Assembly (NCBI GenBank): GCA_903821715.1
Contig: CAIJMB010000126.1
Span: forward strand, 1-18,877
Origin: an uncultured Flavobacteriales bacterium
Lineage (GTDB): Bacteria; Bacteroidota; Bacteroidia; Flavobacteriales; Schleiferiaceae
Reading direction: 5' to 3'
Length of the DNA stretch: 18,877 nucleotides
Of this stretch, positions 1 to 7,511 are shown piece by piece. Both the position numbers and the translations under genes were made by a program. The notes under the pieces are model-generated. The model had not been told where the DNA came from. It worked only from the letters and a program-made list of their open reading frames with translations, and did not search any database. The stretch's first letter is position 1. Each line of letters begins with the position of its first letter.

Positions 1-479
1 AGGCCGCAGAAAAGGGTTACTACCGCCTTCTTGCGAGCATGGAGGCACTTGACCAGCGCCCAGCCCAAGGCCCGTACCGCGGCACTTGGAATGTGGCCGA
101 GTGGAACGCGCACTGTTCCGACGCAATGAACCAAGACCTCAACAGCCCCGTGCTCATTGCCCACCTTTTTGACGCCTCGAAAGCGATTGCGGCCGACCAA
201 AAGGATCCGAATATTCTTGGGCGCGCCGGCGCAGCTGAATTGCTCAACGCCATGAACACATGGATGTTTGACGTGCTTGGGCTGGCTCCCGAACATCAAT
301 CCGGGTCGGGCAAGTACCAAAAAGCATTGGATGCCGCCATGTCGGTCGTACTCGACGTGCGCCGCAAAGCGCGCGAATCCAAGGACTGGTCGACCAGTGA
401 CGCACTGCGCGATGCGCTGGCTCAAGGCGGAATTGTCGTTCAGGACGGCCCTGAAGGCAGCAGCTTTCGGGTCGAATGA
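1..479 (+). CDS. cysS: Cysteine--tRNA ligase, C-terminal part (5' end outside window)
   Basis: This is the last ~158 residues of cysteinyl-tRNA synthetase, which charges tRNA-Cys with cysteine in the cytoplasm. The reading frame is open from the window edge (codons in phase with position 3) to TGA at 477-479. The segment carries the DALR-type helical region, with the family-typical NQDLNSPVLIAHLFDASK stretch, and ends with the usual KDWSTSDALRDALAQGGIVV and DGPEGSSFR pattern. The catalytic Rossmann fold with its HIGH and KMSKS motifs and zinc site lies upstream and cannot be seen. The first internal ATG at 39 is not the real start, because coding signal and homology continue upstream of it. 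The stop overlaps the yidD start by 4 bases (ATGA), so the two are probably translationally coupled. Confidence 0.95.
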   Translation, partial: AAEKGYYRLLASMEALDQRPAQGPYRGTWNVAEWNAHCSDAMNQDLNSPVLIAHLFDASKAIAADQKDPNILGRAGAAELLNAMNTWMFDVLGLAPEHQSGSGKYQKALDAAMSVVLDVRRKARESKDWSTSDALRDALAQGGIVVQDGPEGSSFRVE

Positions 480-736
480 TCAAATTGCTCCTGTGGGCGG
501 TTTCAACGCCCATGCTCGCACTGATCGGACTCTATAAGTTCGTCATCTCACCCCTTACCCCTCCCAGCTGCCGGCACTACCCAACCTGCTCTACCTATGC
601 GGGCGAAGCCATCAAAGAATGGGGTCCGTGGACCGGATCGTGGCTGTCGCTCAAGCGATTGAGCCGCTGCCACCCCTGGGGAACCTCGGGAATGGACCCG
701 GTTCCGAAAAAGTGCGATAAGGCACCCAACGCCTAA
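476..736 (+). CDS. yidD: Membrane protein insertion efficiency factor YidD
   Basis: This 86-residue protein has the full YidD signature: a hydrophobic amphipathic N-terminus (residues 1-29), then CRHYPTCSTYAGEAI, a basic segment, and RCHPWG followed by MDPVP. The conserved cysteines are C32, C38 and C65, with an extra one at C80. YidD is a small inner-membrane-associated protein that assists YidC-dependent insertion and folding of membrane proteins. Its length matches the family (about 70-90 residues). The ATG at 476 overlaps the cysS stop by 4 bases. It lies just before lgt, another envelope-biogenesis gene. In many bacteria yidD sits beside rnpA and yidC, so this position is a lineage-specific arrangement. 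Confidence 0.95.
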   Translation: MIKLLLWAVSTPMLALIGLYKFVISPLTPPSCRHYPTCSTYAGEAIKEWGPWTGSWLSLKRLSRCHPWGTSGMDPVPKKCDKAPNA

Positions 737-747
737 GCGAGAACTCC

Positions 748-755
748 TAACTTTA
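748..755 (+). promoter_or_regulatory. Possible -7 box TAACTTTA before lgt
   Basis: The octamer TAACTTTA resembles the Bacteroidota -7 consensus TAnnTTTG, with the last base changed. Four bases (GCCC) separate it from the lgt ATG at 760. The same 4-base spacing is seen before gpmI and the nif3-like gene. No good TTTG-type -33 element is visible 19-21 bases upstream, so this rests on the box and its spacing only. Confidence 0.3.
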
Positions 756-759
756 GCCC

Positions 760-1818
760 ATGCTAGCTACCATCACCTGGGTTGCCGACCGCGGAATCGA
801 ACTCGGCCCTCTTTTCATTCGCTACTACCAAGTCTTCTTCTTTTTGGGCTTCTTTATGGGCTACCAATGGATGAAAAAGGTCTTCATCAAAGAGGGCATA
901 GACCTTAAAATCCTGGACGCCCTGCTATCAACCATGGTGGTCGCGACGGTTCTGGGTGCTCGCTTTGGCCACGTTTTTTTCTACGACTGGGGCTACTACC
1001 GCGAGCACGTCGTCGAGATTTTTATGCCGTGGAAGGGCGGACTGGCCTCGCACGGAGCCGCCATCGCAATCGTTCTTGCCATGCTATGGTTTGGCCGCAC
1101 ATACCTCAAGCCCATTGGTAAAACGCCGCTTTGGATGCTCGACCGAGTCGTCATCACCGTAGCTCTAGCGGGCGCGTTCATTCGCCTAGGAAACTTCACC
1201 AACAGTGAAATTTACGGTCAGCCCCAAAATTCCGCAGTCGAAACCGTGTTTGTACGCCCCATCACCGACTACATCGAACGCTACTTTGAGCGGGATGTTG
1301 CCGCCGTGGACTACGTCGCGACAGGCAACCACCTCGAGACCGACAGCCTGCGCCTGCCCGAATACGAGCTGCGGTTCACCCCAACTGAAACAGCGAGCCT
1401 CGATCAAGTTCAGTCGATGGTTGAACTCTACCTTGAGCCCCTAGTTAATCGTCAAAATGCAGATAATAGACATCTCTATTTACCACAGGATCAGCTTGTT
1501 CAAGAAAAAGATGGATACTTTGTATTGACGGCGTACGGAATTCCGCGAGCGCCGAGCCAGTTGTATGAAGCCCTCGCCTACGCGTTGATTTATGTACTGC
1601 TTTTATGGCTTTTTGCACGGGGAGCAGCAGCACGTGAAGGTCAAATTTTTGGAGCGTTCTTGGTGCTTGTTTTTGGATTCCGGTTTGTGGTTGAATTCGT
1701 CAAAGCCAACCAAAAGGATTTTGAAGCAGGAATGGACCTCAACATGGGGCAGTGGCTGAGCATCCCCCTCGTGGTAGCTGGTATCTACCTCTGGATCCGA
1801 AGCACCCTCAAAAAATAG
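760..1818 (+). CDS. lgt: Prolipoprotein diacylglyceryl transferase
   Basis: Lgt transfers a diacylglyceryl group from phosphatidylglycerol to the lipobox cysteine of prolipoproteins, the first step of lipoprotein maturation in the inner membrane. The 352-residue protein has several hydrophobic segments and the family motifs: GARFGHVFFY (66-75), GGLASHGA (93-100, with the key histidine H98), the signature IRLGNFTNSEIYG (141-153), PSQLYEA (265-271) and GFRFVVEF (306-313, with the conserved arginine R308). It is longer than the ~290-residue E. coli enzyme because about 108 residues (154-261) lie between the signature and PSQLYE, a region of roughly 40 residues in E. coli. Part of this insertion (bases ~1443-1545) is visibly AT-rich compared with the rest of the gene. 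It lies 23 bases after yidD and 4 bases before the DUF192 gene. Confidence 0.97.
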   Translation: MLATITWVADRGIELGPLFIRYYQVFFFLGFFMGYQWMKKVFIKEGIDLKILDALLSTMVVATVLGARFGHVFFYDWGYYREHVVEIFMPWKGGLASHGAAIAIVLAMLWFGRTYLKPIGKTPLWMLDRVVITVALAGAFIRLGNFTNSEIYGQPQNSAVETVFVRPITDYIERYFERDVAAVDYVATGNHLETDSLRLPEYELRFTPTETASLDQVQSMVELYLEPLVNRQNADNRHLYLPQDQLVQEKDGYFVLTAYGIPRAPSQLYEALAYALIYVLLLWLFARGAAAREGQIFGAFLVLVFGFRFVVEFVKANQKDFEAGMDLNMGQWLSIPLVVAGIYLWIRSTLKK

Positions 1819-1822
1819 AAGT

Positions 1823-2359
1823 ATGAACCGCAAACTAATTACGCGCGTCGGTGGCGTCCTCGTAGTAATCGCCATTCTCGGATTAGTCATCCCTGTGATT
1901 GGGCCGTGGATTGGTCTGGGTTCCGAATCTAAACCCAAGCGCGCCGAGGTGGCGACCGACTTTGAGCCGCAGTTTACTGAAGAAGGTATCGGTGCTTTTC
2001 TGGCGTCAAATGGCGATACAGTTACAGCATTTCGACTCGAATTGGCCGAATCCACGGCTGAGACCACGCAAGGGATGATGTTTCGCCGCAGTGTCCCAGA
2101 AGGAACCGGCATGCTCTTCATCATGCCTGAAGAGCGGTTTCAGAGCTTTTGGATGCGCAACACCTACGTGCCGCTGGACATCATTTACTTGAGTTCCGAA
2201 GGAATTGTGGTGAGTATCCAAGCGAATGCCGCACCGATGAACGAAACTCCACTACCCTCAGAAGGTCCTGCAAAATACGTTCTTGAAATTGCAGGCGGGC
2301 AATCGGCCGCTTTTGGAATTAACCCTGGAATGAAATGGCTATGGAAGCGAAATATGTAG
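1823..2359 (+). CDS. DUF192 family protein, membrane-anchored
   Basis: This 178-residue protein has an N-terminal hydrophobic helix (about residues 8-31) that should act as a membrane anchor or uncleaved signal. It is followed by a DUF192 domain (about 62-172). The domain is recognised by LELAESTAETTQGMMFR (72-88), GMLFIMPEE (96-104), FWMRNTYVPLDIIYL (109-123) and PSEGPAKYVLEI (145-156). DUF192 proteins are small periplasmic or extracytoplasmic proteins of unproven function. No lipobox cysteine is seen. The gene starts 4 bases after lgt and its 3' end overlaps the next gene by 25 bases, so it is part of the same transcript. The family call is firm; the molecular function is unknown. Confidence 0.93.
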   Translation: MNRKLITRVGGVLVVIAILGLVIPVIGPWIGLGSESKPKRAEVATDFEPQFTEEGIGAFLASNGDTVTAFRLELAESTAETTQGMMFRRSVPEGTGMLFIMPEERFQSFWMRNTYVPLDIIYLSSEGIVVSIQANAAPMNETPLPSEGPAKYVLEIAGGQSAAFGINPGMKWLWKRNM

Positions 2360-3663
2360 CAACGGCATGTGCTCTAGCGATGAGCATTTGGGCCTCTGGG
2401 CAAGCTCAGTGGACCGTCACCAAAATCACGACGGCCGAAGGCCGCGAAAATTGGGCCTGCGAGCCTTCGGTAGCGGTGGACCCCAAAGGTGACGGGGTGT
2501 ATTTAGGGAATGTGCTCAACCAACTGCACCGAAATTTAGCTAACGGCGCCCCTGAGAAATGGAATCGCGGTTTGGCCTTAAAGTCCAGCATGGGTGTGTA
2601 CGGCGACCCTATTCTGGCCCACGACTACCAAGGCCGCCTCTACTACTTGCATTTGGCTGACCCCAGTGGGCAAGGTCGCGCCGGCGAAACCTGGCTGGAC
2701 CGAATCGTCATACAGTGGAGCGACGACCAAGGCAAGACCTGGTCTGACGGGGCAGGTATCGGCCACAATCCGCCCAAAGACCAAGACAAAGAGGGCATCG
2801 CCATTGATCCTGCGTCAGGCACCCTCAACGTGTCATGGACCGAGTTCGATGCCTACGGACGCACCGAACCTGAATTCAAATCCCGCATTCGATTCAGCCA
2901 GTCGTACGACCGCGGCGAAACGTGGTCTCCCGCCGTGACGGTTTCACGCCACGAAGGAAACTGCCTCGATGGAGACGAGACGCCCGAAGGCGCCATTCCG
3001 GTGGCCGACCCCACCGGCGGAGTGGCAGTGGTCTGGTCCTACCGCGACACTATTTGGATGAACCGTTCCGACGACGATGGCGCGATGACTTGGATGCCCG
3101 TAGATCGTCCTATCGCCATGCAACGTGGGGGTTGGGCACATGAAATCCCGGCACTTGGACGTGCCAATGGCATGCCGATTTCATACTTCGCTCCGAACGG
3201 AACCTGGCACCTCATTTTTGGAGAACAGGATTCGACCCGATCGTGGATAAGCCACTCGATGTCTTCAGACCGCGGCGAAAACTGGAGCCAGCCCTCCCGC
3301 CTCCCGGTGCCCGACAGCATTCGCCACCACTTCATGCCGTGGTTCACCATCGACGCATCCAATGGTGCCCTGCACGTGCTGGCCTACGGTCAAACGGCCT
3401 CGATGCGCACCCAGGCATGGGTTCACCGCTCAGAAAATGGCGGAACCTCTTGGTCTGCCACTGCCCTGAGTGCACCCTTCACCCCCACGCCCAAGCGATT
3501 CTTTGGGGACTATTCGGGCATCGCTGCCCGAAACGGCGACGTTCACGCGGTATGGACCGAGCAGCGCGAAGGCGTCAACGAACTGGTCTACGGCCGCTTT
3601 GCTGACCCCGCAAAGGATGAATCCATCGTGAAGTCATCAGACAAAAAGCGACGCAAAAAGTGA
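2335..3663 (+). CDS. Secreted Asp-box (BNR) repeat protein, sialidase-like fold
   Basis: This 442-residue protein starts with a probable signal peptide (hydrophobic core about residues 8-19, cleavage likely after ASGQA at 20-24). It holds five Asp-box (BNR) motifs of the S-x-D-x-G-x-x-W type: SDDQGKTW (129-136), SYDRGETW (190-197), SDDDGAMTW (245-253), SSDRGENW (310-317) and SENGGTSW (366-373). This spacing fits a beta-propeller. The region GDYSGIAA (391-398) followed by VWTEQR resembles a segment common in bacterial BNR proteins. No RIP/FRIP motif typical of true sialidases is visible, so enzymatic activity is uncertain. There is no type IX secretion C-terminal domain; instead the protein ends in a basic tail (SSDKKRRKK). 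The start is ATG at 2335 or ATG at 2341, two codons apart. It overlaps the DUF192 gene by 25 bases and pepE by 4. Confidence 0.8.
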   Translation: MAMEAKYVATACALAMSIWASGQAQWTVTKITTAEGRENWACEPSVAVDPKGDGVYLGNVLNQLHRNLANGAPEKWNRGLALKSSMGVYGDPILAHDYQGRLYYLHLADPSGQGRAGETWLDRIVIQWSDDQGKTWSDGAGIGHNPPKDQDKEGIAIDPASGTLNVSWTEFDAYGRTEPEFKSRIRFSQSYDRGETWSPAVTVSRHEGNCLDGDETPEGAIPVADPTGGVAVVWSYRDTIWMNRSDDDGAMTWMPVDRPIAMQRGGWAHEIPALGRANGMPISYFAPNGTWHLIFGEQDSTRSWISHSMSSDRGENWSQPSRLPVPDSIRHHFMPWFTIDASNGALHVLAYGQTASMRTQAWVHRSENGGTSWSATALSAPFTPTPKRFFGDYSGIAARNGDVHAVWTEQREGVNELVYGRFADPAKDESIVKSSDKKRRKK

Positions 3664-4352
3664 ACCTCCTCCTCGCGTCGACCTCCACAGTACATGGAGC
3701 GCCCTACTTGAGCTACCTCCGCGACGAGTGGTCGCGTCTGTTTGCGGGACGCCTCGTCGTGTTTGTTCCATACGCCCGCCCCGGAGGCATGAGTTGGGAC
3801 GACTACACCGCCCGCCCCAAAGCAGTGATGGCTGAAGCCGGAATTACGGTGCGCGGCGTCCACGAATTCTCGTCCGTTGCCGAAGCAGCTTCTGCCGCTG
3901 AAGGTTGGTTTGTGGGGGGCGGAAACACCTTCGTCCTTCGCCGCACGCTGCGTGAATCCGGATTGGAACCCCTGCTCGACGCCAGTGTTCGTTCCGGGAC
4001 CCCCTACATGGGCAGCAGCGCCGGAATCAACATCGCCGGATTGAGCATCGGAACCACCAACGACATGCCCATCGTCGAAGTCCCCACACTTGATGCCATG
4101 GGTTGGATCCCGTTCAACCTCAATCCGCACTACATCGACCCTTTCGAGGGCAGCACCCATATGGGTGAAACGCGCGATCAGCGCATCGCCGAATTCCATG
4201 CCTTTAATCCGCAATCAGTCATTGGACTTCGCGAAGGGAGCTGGCTGACCTCAAACGGACGCGACCACGTGCTCCATGGGCCCCATTCTGCCCGCATTTT
4301 TAGGGCCGGATTGCCCGTGATAGAACACCCACAAGGCCCGCTCTCGTTCTAG
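3660..4352 (+). CDS. pepE: Dipeptidase E, peptidase family S51 (alpha-aspartyl dipeptidase)
   Basis: PepE is a cytoplasmic serine peptidase that cleaves dipeptides with N-terminal aspartate. The 230-residue length matches the family. Visible motifs are FVGGGNTFVLRR (84-95), YMGSSAGINIAG (116-127), TNDMP (133-137) and NLNPHYIDP (153-161). These place the nucleophile at S120, the aspartate at D135 and the histidine at H157, the same numbers as the catalytic triad reported for the Salmonella enzyme, so an active enzyme is likely. The start is GTG at 3660, overlapping the previous stop by 4 bases (GTGA). This is preferred because the family N-terminus (MNLLLASTST) begins there. The gene ends 19 bases before gpmI. 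Confidence 0.94.
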   Translation: MNLLLASTSTVHGAPYLSYLRDEWSRLFAGRLVVFVPYARPGGMSWDDYTARPKAVMAEAGITVRGVHEFSSVAEAASAAEGWFVGGGNTFVLRRTLRESGLEPLLDASVRSGTPYMGSSAGINIAGLSIGTTNDMPIVEVPTLDAMGWIPFNLNPHYIDPFEGSTHMGETRDQRIAEFHAFNPQSVIGLREGSWLTSNGRDHVLHGPHSARIFRAGLPVIEHPQGPLSF

Positions 4353-4359
4353 AAATCCG

Positions 4360-4367
4360 TACCTTTG
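4360..4367 (+). promoter_or_regulatory. -7 box TACCTTTG directly before gpmI (possible leaderless start)
   Basis: This is an exact match to the Bacteroidota -7 consensus TAnnTTTG, in the 19-base gap between pepE and gpmI. Four bases (TGCC) separate it from the GTG start at 4372. Transcription would begin at or next to the start codon, giving a leaderless mRNA. A TTTG-type -33 element is not evident at the expected distance. Confidence 0.5.
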
Positions 4368-4371
4368 TGCC

Positions 4372-5889
4372 GTGCGCAAAGCGGTACTCATTATTCTCGA
4401 CGGCTGGGGCATTCCCGCCGACCCCTCAGTCTCGGCCATAGACCTTGGCTCCACCCCATTTTACGACAGTCTACAAGGCCATTACCCCTCAAGCCAGTTA
4501 GAGGCAAGTGGGCGGGCCGTAGGCCTTCCCGACGGCCAAATGGGCAACTCCGAGGTGGGCCATATGAATCTGGGAGCGGGGCGCATCGTCTACCAAGACT
4601 TAGTTCGCATCGATCTCGCCCTCGAAGACGGTTCGTTCGCTCAAAACCCCGTTTTTGCAGATTTGGCGCAGCGCGGAGCCTCCGGCCAGCGCATTCACCT
4701 GCTCGGGTTGGTCAGCGACGGCGGCGTCCACATCCATATCAACCACGCCAAAGGGATACTGTCGGCACTGCACACCGCCGGAGCTTCCCACGTATTTGTG
4801 CACGCATTCACCGACGGACGCGACACTGACCCCCAAAGCGGCGCCGGATTCATTGGAGACCTCGAGGCCCATATGTCCCAGACCACCGGATCTCTGGCCT
4901 CATTGACCGGCCGCTACTACGCCATGGACCGCGACACCCGTTGGGAACGCGTGAAAATCGCCTACGACGCCCTCGTGCACGGAACCGGGACCGCTTGGAC
5001 CCAAACCGGCCGCGAAGCATTGCTGGCCGCCTACGCCTCCGGAACGACCGACGAGTTCCTCCTTCCGCACATCCTCAATCCCGAGGGCTGCATTCGCCCC
5101 GGGGACGCCGTCTTCTTTTTCAACTACCGCACCGACCGAGGTCGCGAACTCACCCAGGCGCTCAGCCAAGGCGGGTTGGACGTGCACGGAATGACTCCGG
5201 TTCCCGACCTGCACTTCGTCACCATGACCCGCTACGACGCCACCTTTCGCGGAATCCGAATGGTGTTCGAAAAAGACAACCTCAGTGACACCATGGGCGA
5301 AGTCCTCGAGCGCGCGGGCAAACGCCAGATTCGCATCGCCGAGACCGAAAAATACCCCCACGTTACCTTCTTTTTTTCAGGAGGACGCGAAGAGCCCTTT
5401 GACGGTGAAACACGCATCCTTCGCTCCTCGCCCAAAGTGGCCACCTACGACCTTCAGCCCGAAATGAGCGCATTTGAACTTCGGGACGCACTGATTCCCG
5501 AACTCGAACGCGGCGAAGCCGACTTCGTCTGCCTCAATTTTGCCAACCCCGACATGGTGGGCCATACCGGCGTACTTGAGGCGGCCATCAAGGCCTGCGA
5601 AACTGTGGACCAGTGTGCTCAAGCTATTGTAGAAGCAGGAATTCCGCACGGGTACAGCTTCTTCATCCTCGCAGACCACGGCAATGCCGACTGCATGCGC
5701 AACCCCGATGGAAGCCCCCACACCGCCCACACGACCCGCCCCGTGCCCTTCTTTCTCGTGACGAACGAACCCACAGAAGGACTACATCTTACCAATGGCG
5801 TATTGGGTGACGTAGCCCCCACCATCCTCGACTGGATGGGCGTACCCCAACCTGCCGCCATGACCGGAACATCTCTTTTGCGCGCATGA
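4372..5889 (+). CDS. gpmI: 2,3-bisphosphoglycerate-independent phosphoglycerate mutase
   Basis: GpmI interconverts 3-phosphoglycerate and 2-phosphoglycerate in glycolysis, using two Mn2+ ions and a phosphoserine intermediate. The 505-residue length is normal. Visible motifs are LIILDGWG (6-13, metal ligand D10), GNSEVGHMNLGAGR (58-71, nucleophile S60), HAFTDGRDTDP (144-154), GRYYAMDRD (180-188), NFANPDMVGHTG (389-400, ligands D394 and H398) and ADHGNAD (434-440, ligands D435 and H436, with H453 after). All catalytic positions are intact. The start is GTG at 4372, the point at which the family N-terminus (RKAVLIILDGWG) begins. The stop overlaps the map start by 4 bases. Its product feeds enolase, whose gene is on the other strand of this window. 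Confidence 0.97.
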   Translation: MRKAVLIILDGWGIPADPSVSAIDLGSTPFYDSLQGHYPSSQLEASGRAVGLPDGQMGNSEVGHMNLGAGRIVYQDLVRIDLALEDGSFAQNPVFADLAQRGASGQRIHLLGLVSDGGVHIHINHAKGILSALHTAGASHVFVHAFTDGRDTDPQSGAGFIGDLEAHMSQTTGSLASLTGRYYAMDRDTRWERVKIAYDALVHGTGTAWTQTGREALLAAYASGTTDEFLLPHILNPEGCIRPGDAVFFFNYRTDRGRELTQALSQGGLDVHGMTPVPDLHFVTMTRYDATFRGIRMVFEKDNLSDTMGEVLERAGKRQIRIAETEKYPHVTFFFSGGREEPFDGETRILRSSPKVATYDLQPEMSAFELRDALIPELERGEADFVCLNFANPDMVGHTGVLEAAIKACETVDQCAQAIVEAGIPHGYSFFILADHGNADCMRNPDGSPHTAHTTRPVPFFLVTNEPTEGLHLTNGVLGDVAPTILDWMGVPQPAAMTGTSLLRA

Positions 5890-6683
5890 TCATCCTCAAA
5901 ACTGCCGAAGAGATCGCGCTCATGCGCGAATCTGCCCAGCTTGTTTCGCGCACCTTGGGAATGCTCGCCGCTGAAATCAAGCCCGGGGTGACACCGCTTC
6001 AGCTGGACCGCAAGGCCGAAGAGTTCATTCGCGACCACGGAGCCATCCCCGCGTTTCTCGGAATGTACGGATTCCCCAACAGCCTGTGCATGTCGCGCAA
6101 CGAACAGGTCGTCCACGGAATTCCGAGCGACCAACCATTGCACGAGGGCGACGTCATTTCCGTGGACTGTGGTGTACTCATGAATGACTTTTACGGAGAC
6201 CACGCCTACACATTTGAAGTGGGTGAAGTGGCCCCTGAAACGCGCAAACTTCTCGAGGTGACCAAAGCCTCTCTCTATGCAGGCATCGACGCCATGCGCC
6301 GCGGCAACCGAGTGGGCGACATCGGCCACGCCATCCAAAAGCACTGCGAACGCGAAGGCTACGGCGTGGTACGCGAGCTGGTCGGACACGGACTGGGCCG
6401 CAAGCTCCACGAAGACCCACAGGTTCCGAACTATGGTAAGCGCGGCAGCGGTAAGCTCCTACAGGACGGAATGGTCCTCGCCATCGAACCTATGATCAAC
6501 ATGGGAACCCACCGCGTGCGGCAACTCAAGGACGGATGGAGCATCGTTACGGGCGACGGCAAACCCTCAGCCCACTTCGAGCACGACGTGGCTTTGGTCG
6601 ACGGACGGCCTGTAGTACTGTCCACCTTCGACTACATCTACGAAGCCCTTGGGCTTCCCAAAAAGGACCCAGTCTTCGCATGA
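5886..6683 (+). CDS. map: Methionine aminopeptidase, type I
   Basis: Map removes the initiator methionine from nascent proteins when the second residue is small. The 265-residue protein is a plain type Ia enzyme without N-terminal extension. All five metal ligands are present: D94 (ISVDCG), D105 (FYGDHAYTF), H168 (VGHGLGRKLHEDP), E201 (LAIEPM) and E232 (HFEHDVAL). H77 (VVHGIPS) and H175 are the usual active-site histidines. In many bacteria map lies between secY and infA in the spc operon. Here secY is followed directly by infA and this copy sits after gpmI, although the two loci are only 12 kb apart. The ATG at 5886 overlaps the gpmI stop and the TGA overlaps the next start, both by 4 bases. 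Confidence 0.97.
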   Translation: MIILKTAEEIALMRESAQLVSRTLGMLAAEIKPGVTPLQLDRKAEEFIRDHGAIPAFLGMYGFPNSLCMSRNEQVVHGIPSDQPLHEGDVISVDCGVLMNDFYGDHAYTFEVGEVAPETRKLLEVTKASLYAGIDAMRRGNRVGDIGHAIQKHCEREGYGVVRELVGHGLGRKLHEDPQVPNYGKRGSGKLLQDGMVLAIEPMINMGTHRVRQLKDGWSIVTGDGKPSAHFEHDVALVDGRPVVLSTFDYIYEALGLPKKDPVFA

Positions 6684-7444
6684 TACGTTGGGCACTCCGT
6701 TGGATTCCGCGTCCCTGGCTCATTCGCCTCAGCGCTCCACTGCGCTGGCTCGCGCCCGTGATCTATGCCGGATCAAAGTACACCGACCCCATTGACGGCC
6801 GTTCGTACCGCACGTTTCTACCCTACGGCTACGGCGGAGCCATCCGGCCTGAAGTCCTCGCCCCCGGAACGCACTCCCTGGAGCGCCACCGCCTCCTCTG
6901 GCTGTACCTAAAGCGCTACAGTGACTTTTTTACCCACCCGGGTGAGTTGCTGCACATTGCACCTGAACAGTGCTTCTACCATCGCTTTAAAGCCCTTCAC
7001 CACCTCAAGGTACTGACTGGTGACATCGAATCTCCGCTGGCAGACCTGCACTTTGACCTCCATCACATTCCGCTGGAGGCCAACCGCTTTGACGTCGTGC
7101 TGTGCAATCACGTCCTCGAGCACGTCGCAGACGATGCCCAATGCCTCAGTGAACTGTTTCGGGTCATGAAACCGGGCGGATGGGGCATCTTTCAGATTCC
7201 ATGGATTCCTGGTCGTACCGCTACCGACGAGGACCCCAGCATCACCGACCCGCGCGAACGCGAGCGCCGCTTTGGCCAGTACGACCACGTCCGCATGTAC
7301 GGCGAAGACTACGCCCAGCGCCTGAGCGCCGCAGGATTCAATGTAGAACGTGTCGATCTCGCAGACCGCATTCCTGCCGATGAATACGCCCGCTACCGCC
7401 TACCTGTAGGAGAACCACTCTTTGTGGTGCGCAAGCCTTTGTGA
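6680..7444 (+). CDS. Class I SAM-dependent methyltransferase (Methyltransf_11 type), substrate unknown
   Basis: With the start at ATG 6680, which overlaps the map stop by 4 bases, the protein is 254 residues. The open frame extends upstream to 6536, but that part lies inside map and has no methyltransferase features. The N-terminus is rich in tryptophan, arginine and proline, with hydrophobic stretches (1-30), perhaps membrane-associating. The SAM-binding fold is seen in GELLHIAPEQ (88-97, taking the place of the glycine-rich motif I), LTGDIESP (112-119), FDVVLCNHVLEHV (137-149) and LFRVMKPGGWGIFQIP (159-174). The HIAPE form of motif I occurs in a subset of bacterial methyltransferases whose substrate I cannot name. 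It is the last gene of the + strand run, followed by a hairpin terminator 23 bases on. Confidence 0.85.
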   Translation: MIRWALRWIPRPWLIRLSAPLRWLAPVIYAGSKYTDPIDGRSYRTFLPYGYGGAIRPEVLAPGTHSLERHRLLWLYLKRYSDFFTHPGELLHIAPEQCFYHRFKALHHLKVLTGDIESPLADLHFDLHHIPLEANRFDVVLCNHVLEHVADDAQCLSELFRVMKPGGWGIFQIPWIPGRTATDEDPSITDPRERERRFGQYDHVRMYGEDYAQRLSAAGFNVERVDLADRIPADEYARYRLPVGEPLFVVRKPL

Positions 7445-7466
7445 TCCTTTGGTTGAATCCAACAAA

Positions 7467-7490
7467 AAAGCCCGCGTTGTCGCGGGCTTT
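7467..7490. terminator. Hairpin terminator between convergent genes
   Basis: A 10-base-pair stem (AAAGCCCGCG with CGCGGGCTTT) encloses the loop TTGT. On the - strand it is followed by TTTTTTGTT, a good intrinsic terminator for the coiled-coil gene ending at 7512. On the + strand it is followed by a weaker TTTGTTCATT and can still end the methyltransferase transcript. It therefore probably works in both directions. Confidence 0.85.
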
Positions 7491-7511
7491 GTTCATTCAG
7501 TTCAGGGGAGA

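Noticed and set aside
3588..4214. Antisense open frame opposite pepE
   Set aside because: pepE has its full catalytic triad on the + strand; the antisense frame shows no family motif or plausible start context.
5619..6410. Long antisense open frame (263 codons) opposite gpmI and map
   Set aside because: Both strands are open only because of GC-rich codon bias; gpmI and map are certain on the + strand and the antisense product has no recognisable domain.
6536..6679. N-terminal extension of the methyltransferase
   Set aside because: It lies wholly within map in another frame; the ATG at 6680 forms the same 4-base overlap seen for neighbouring genes.
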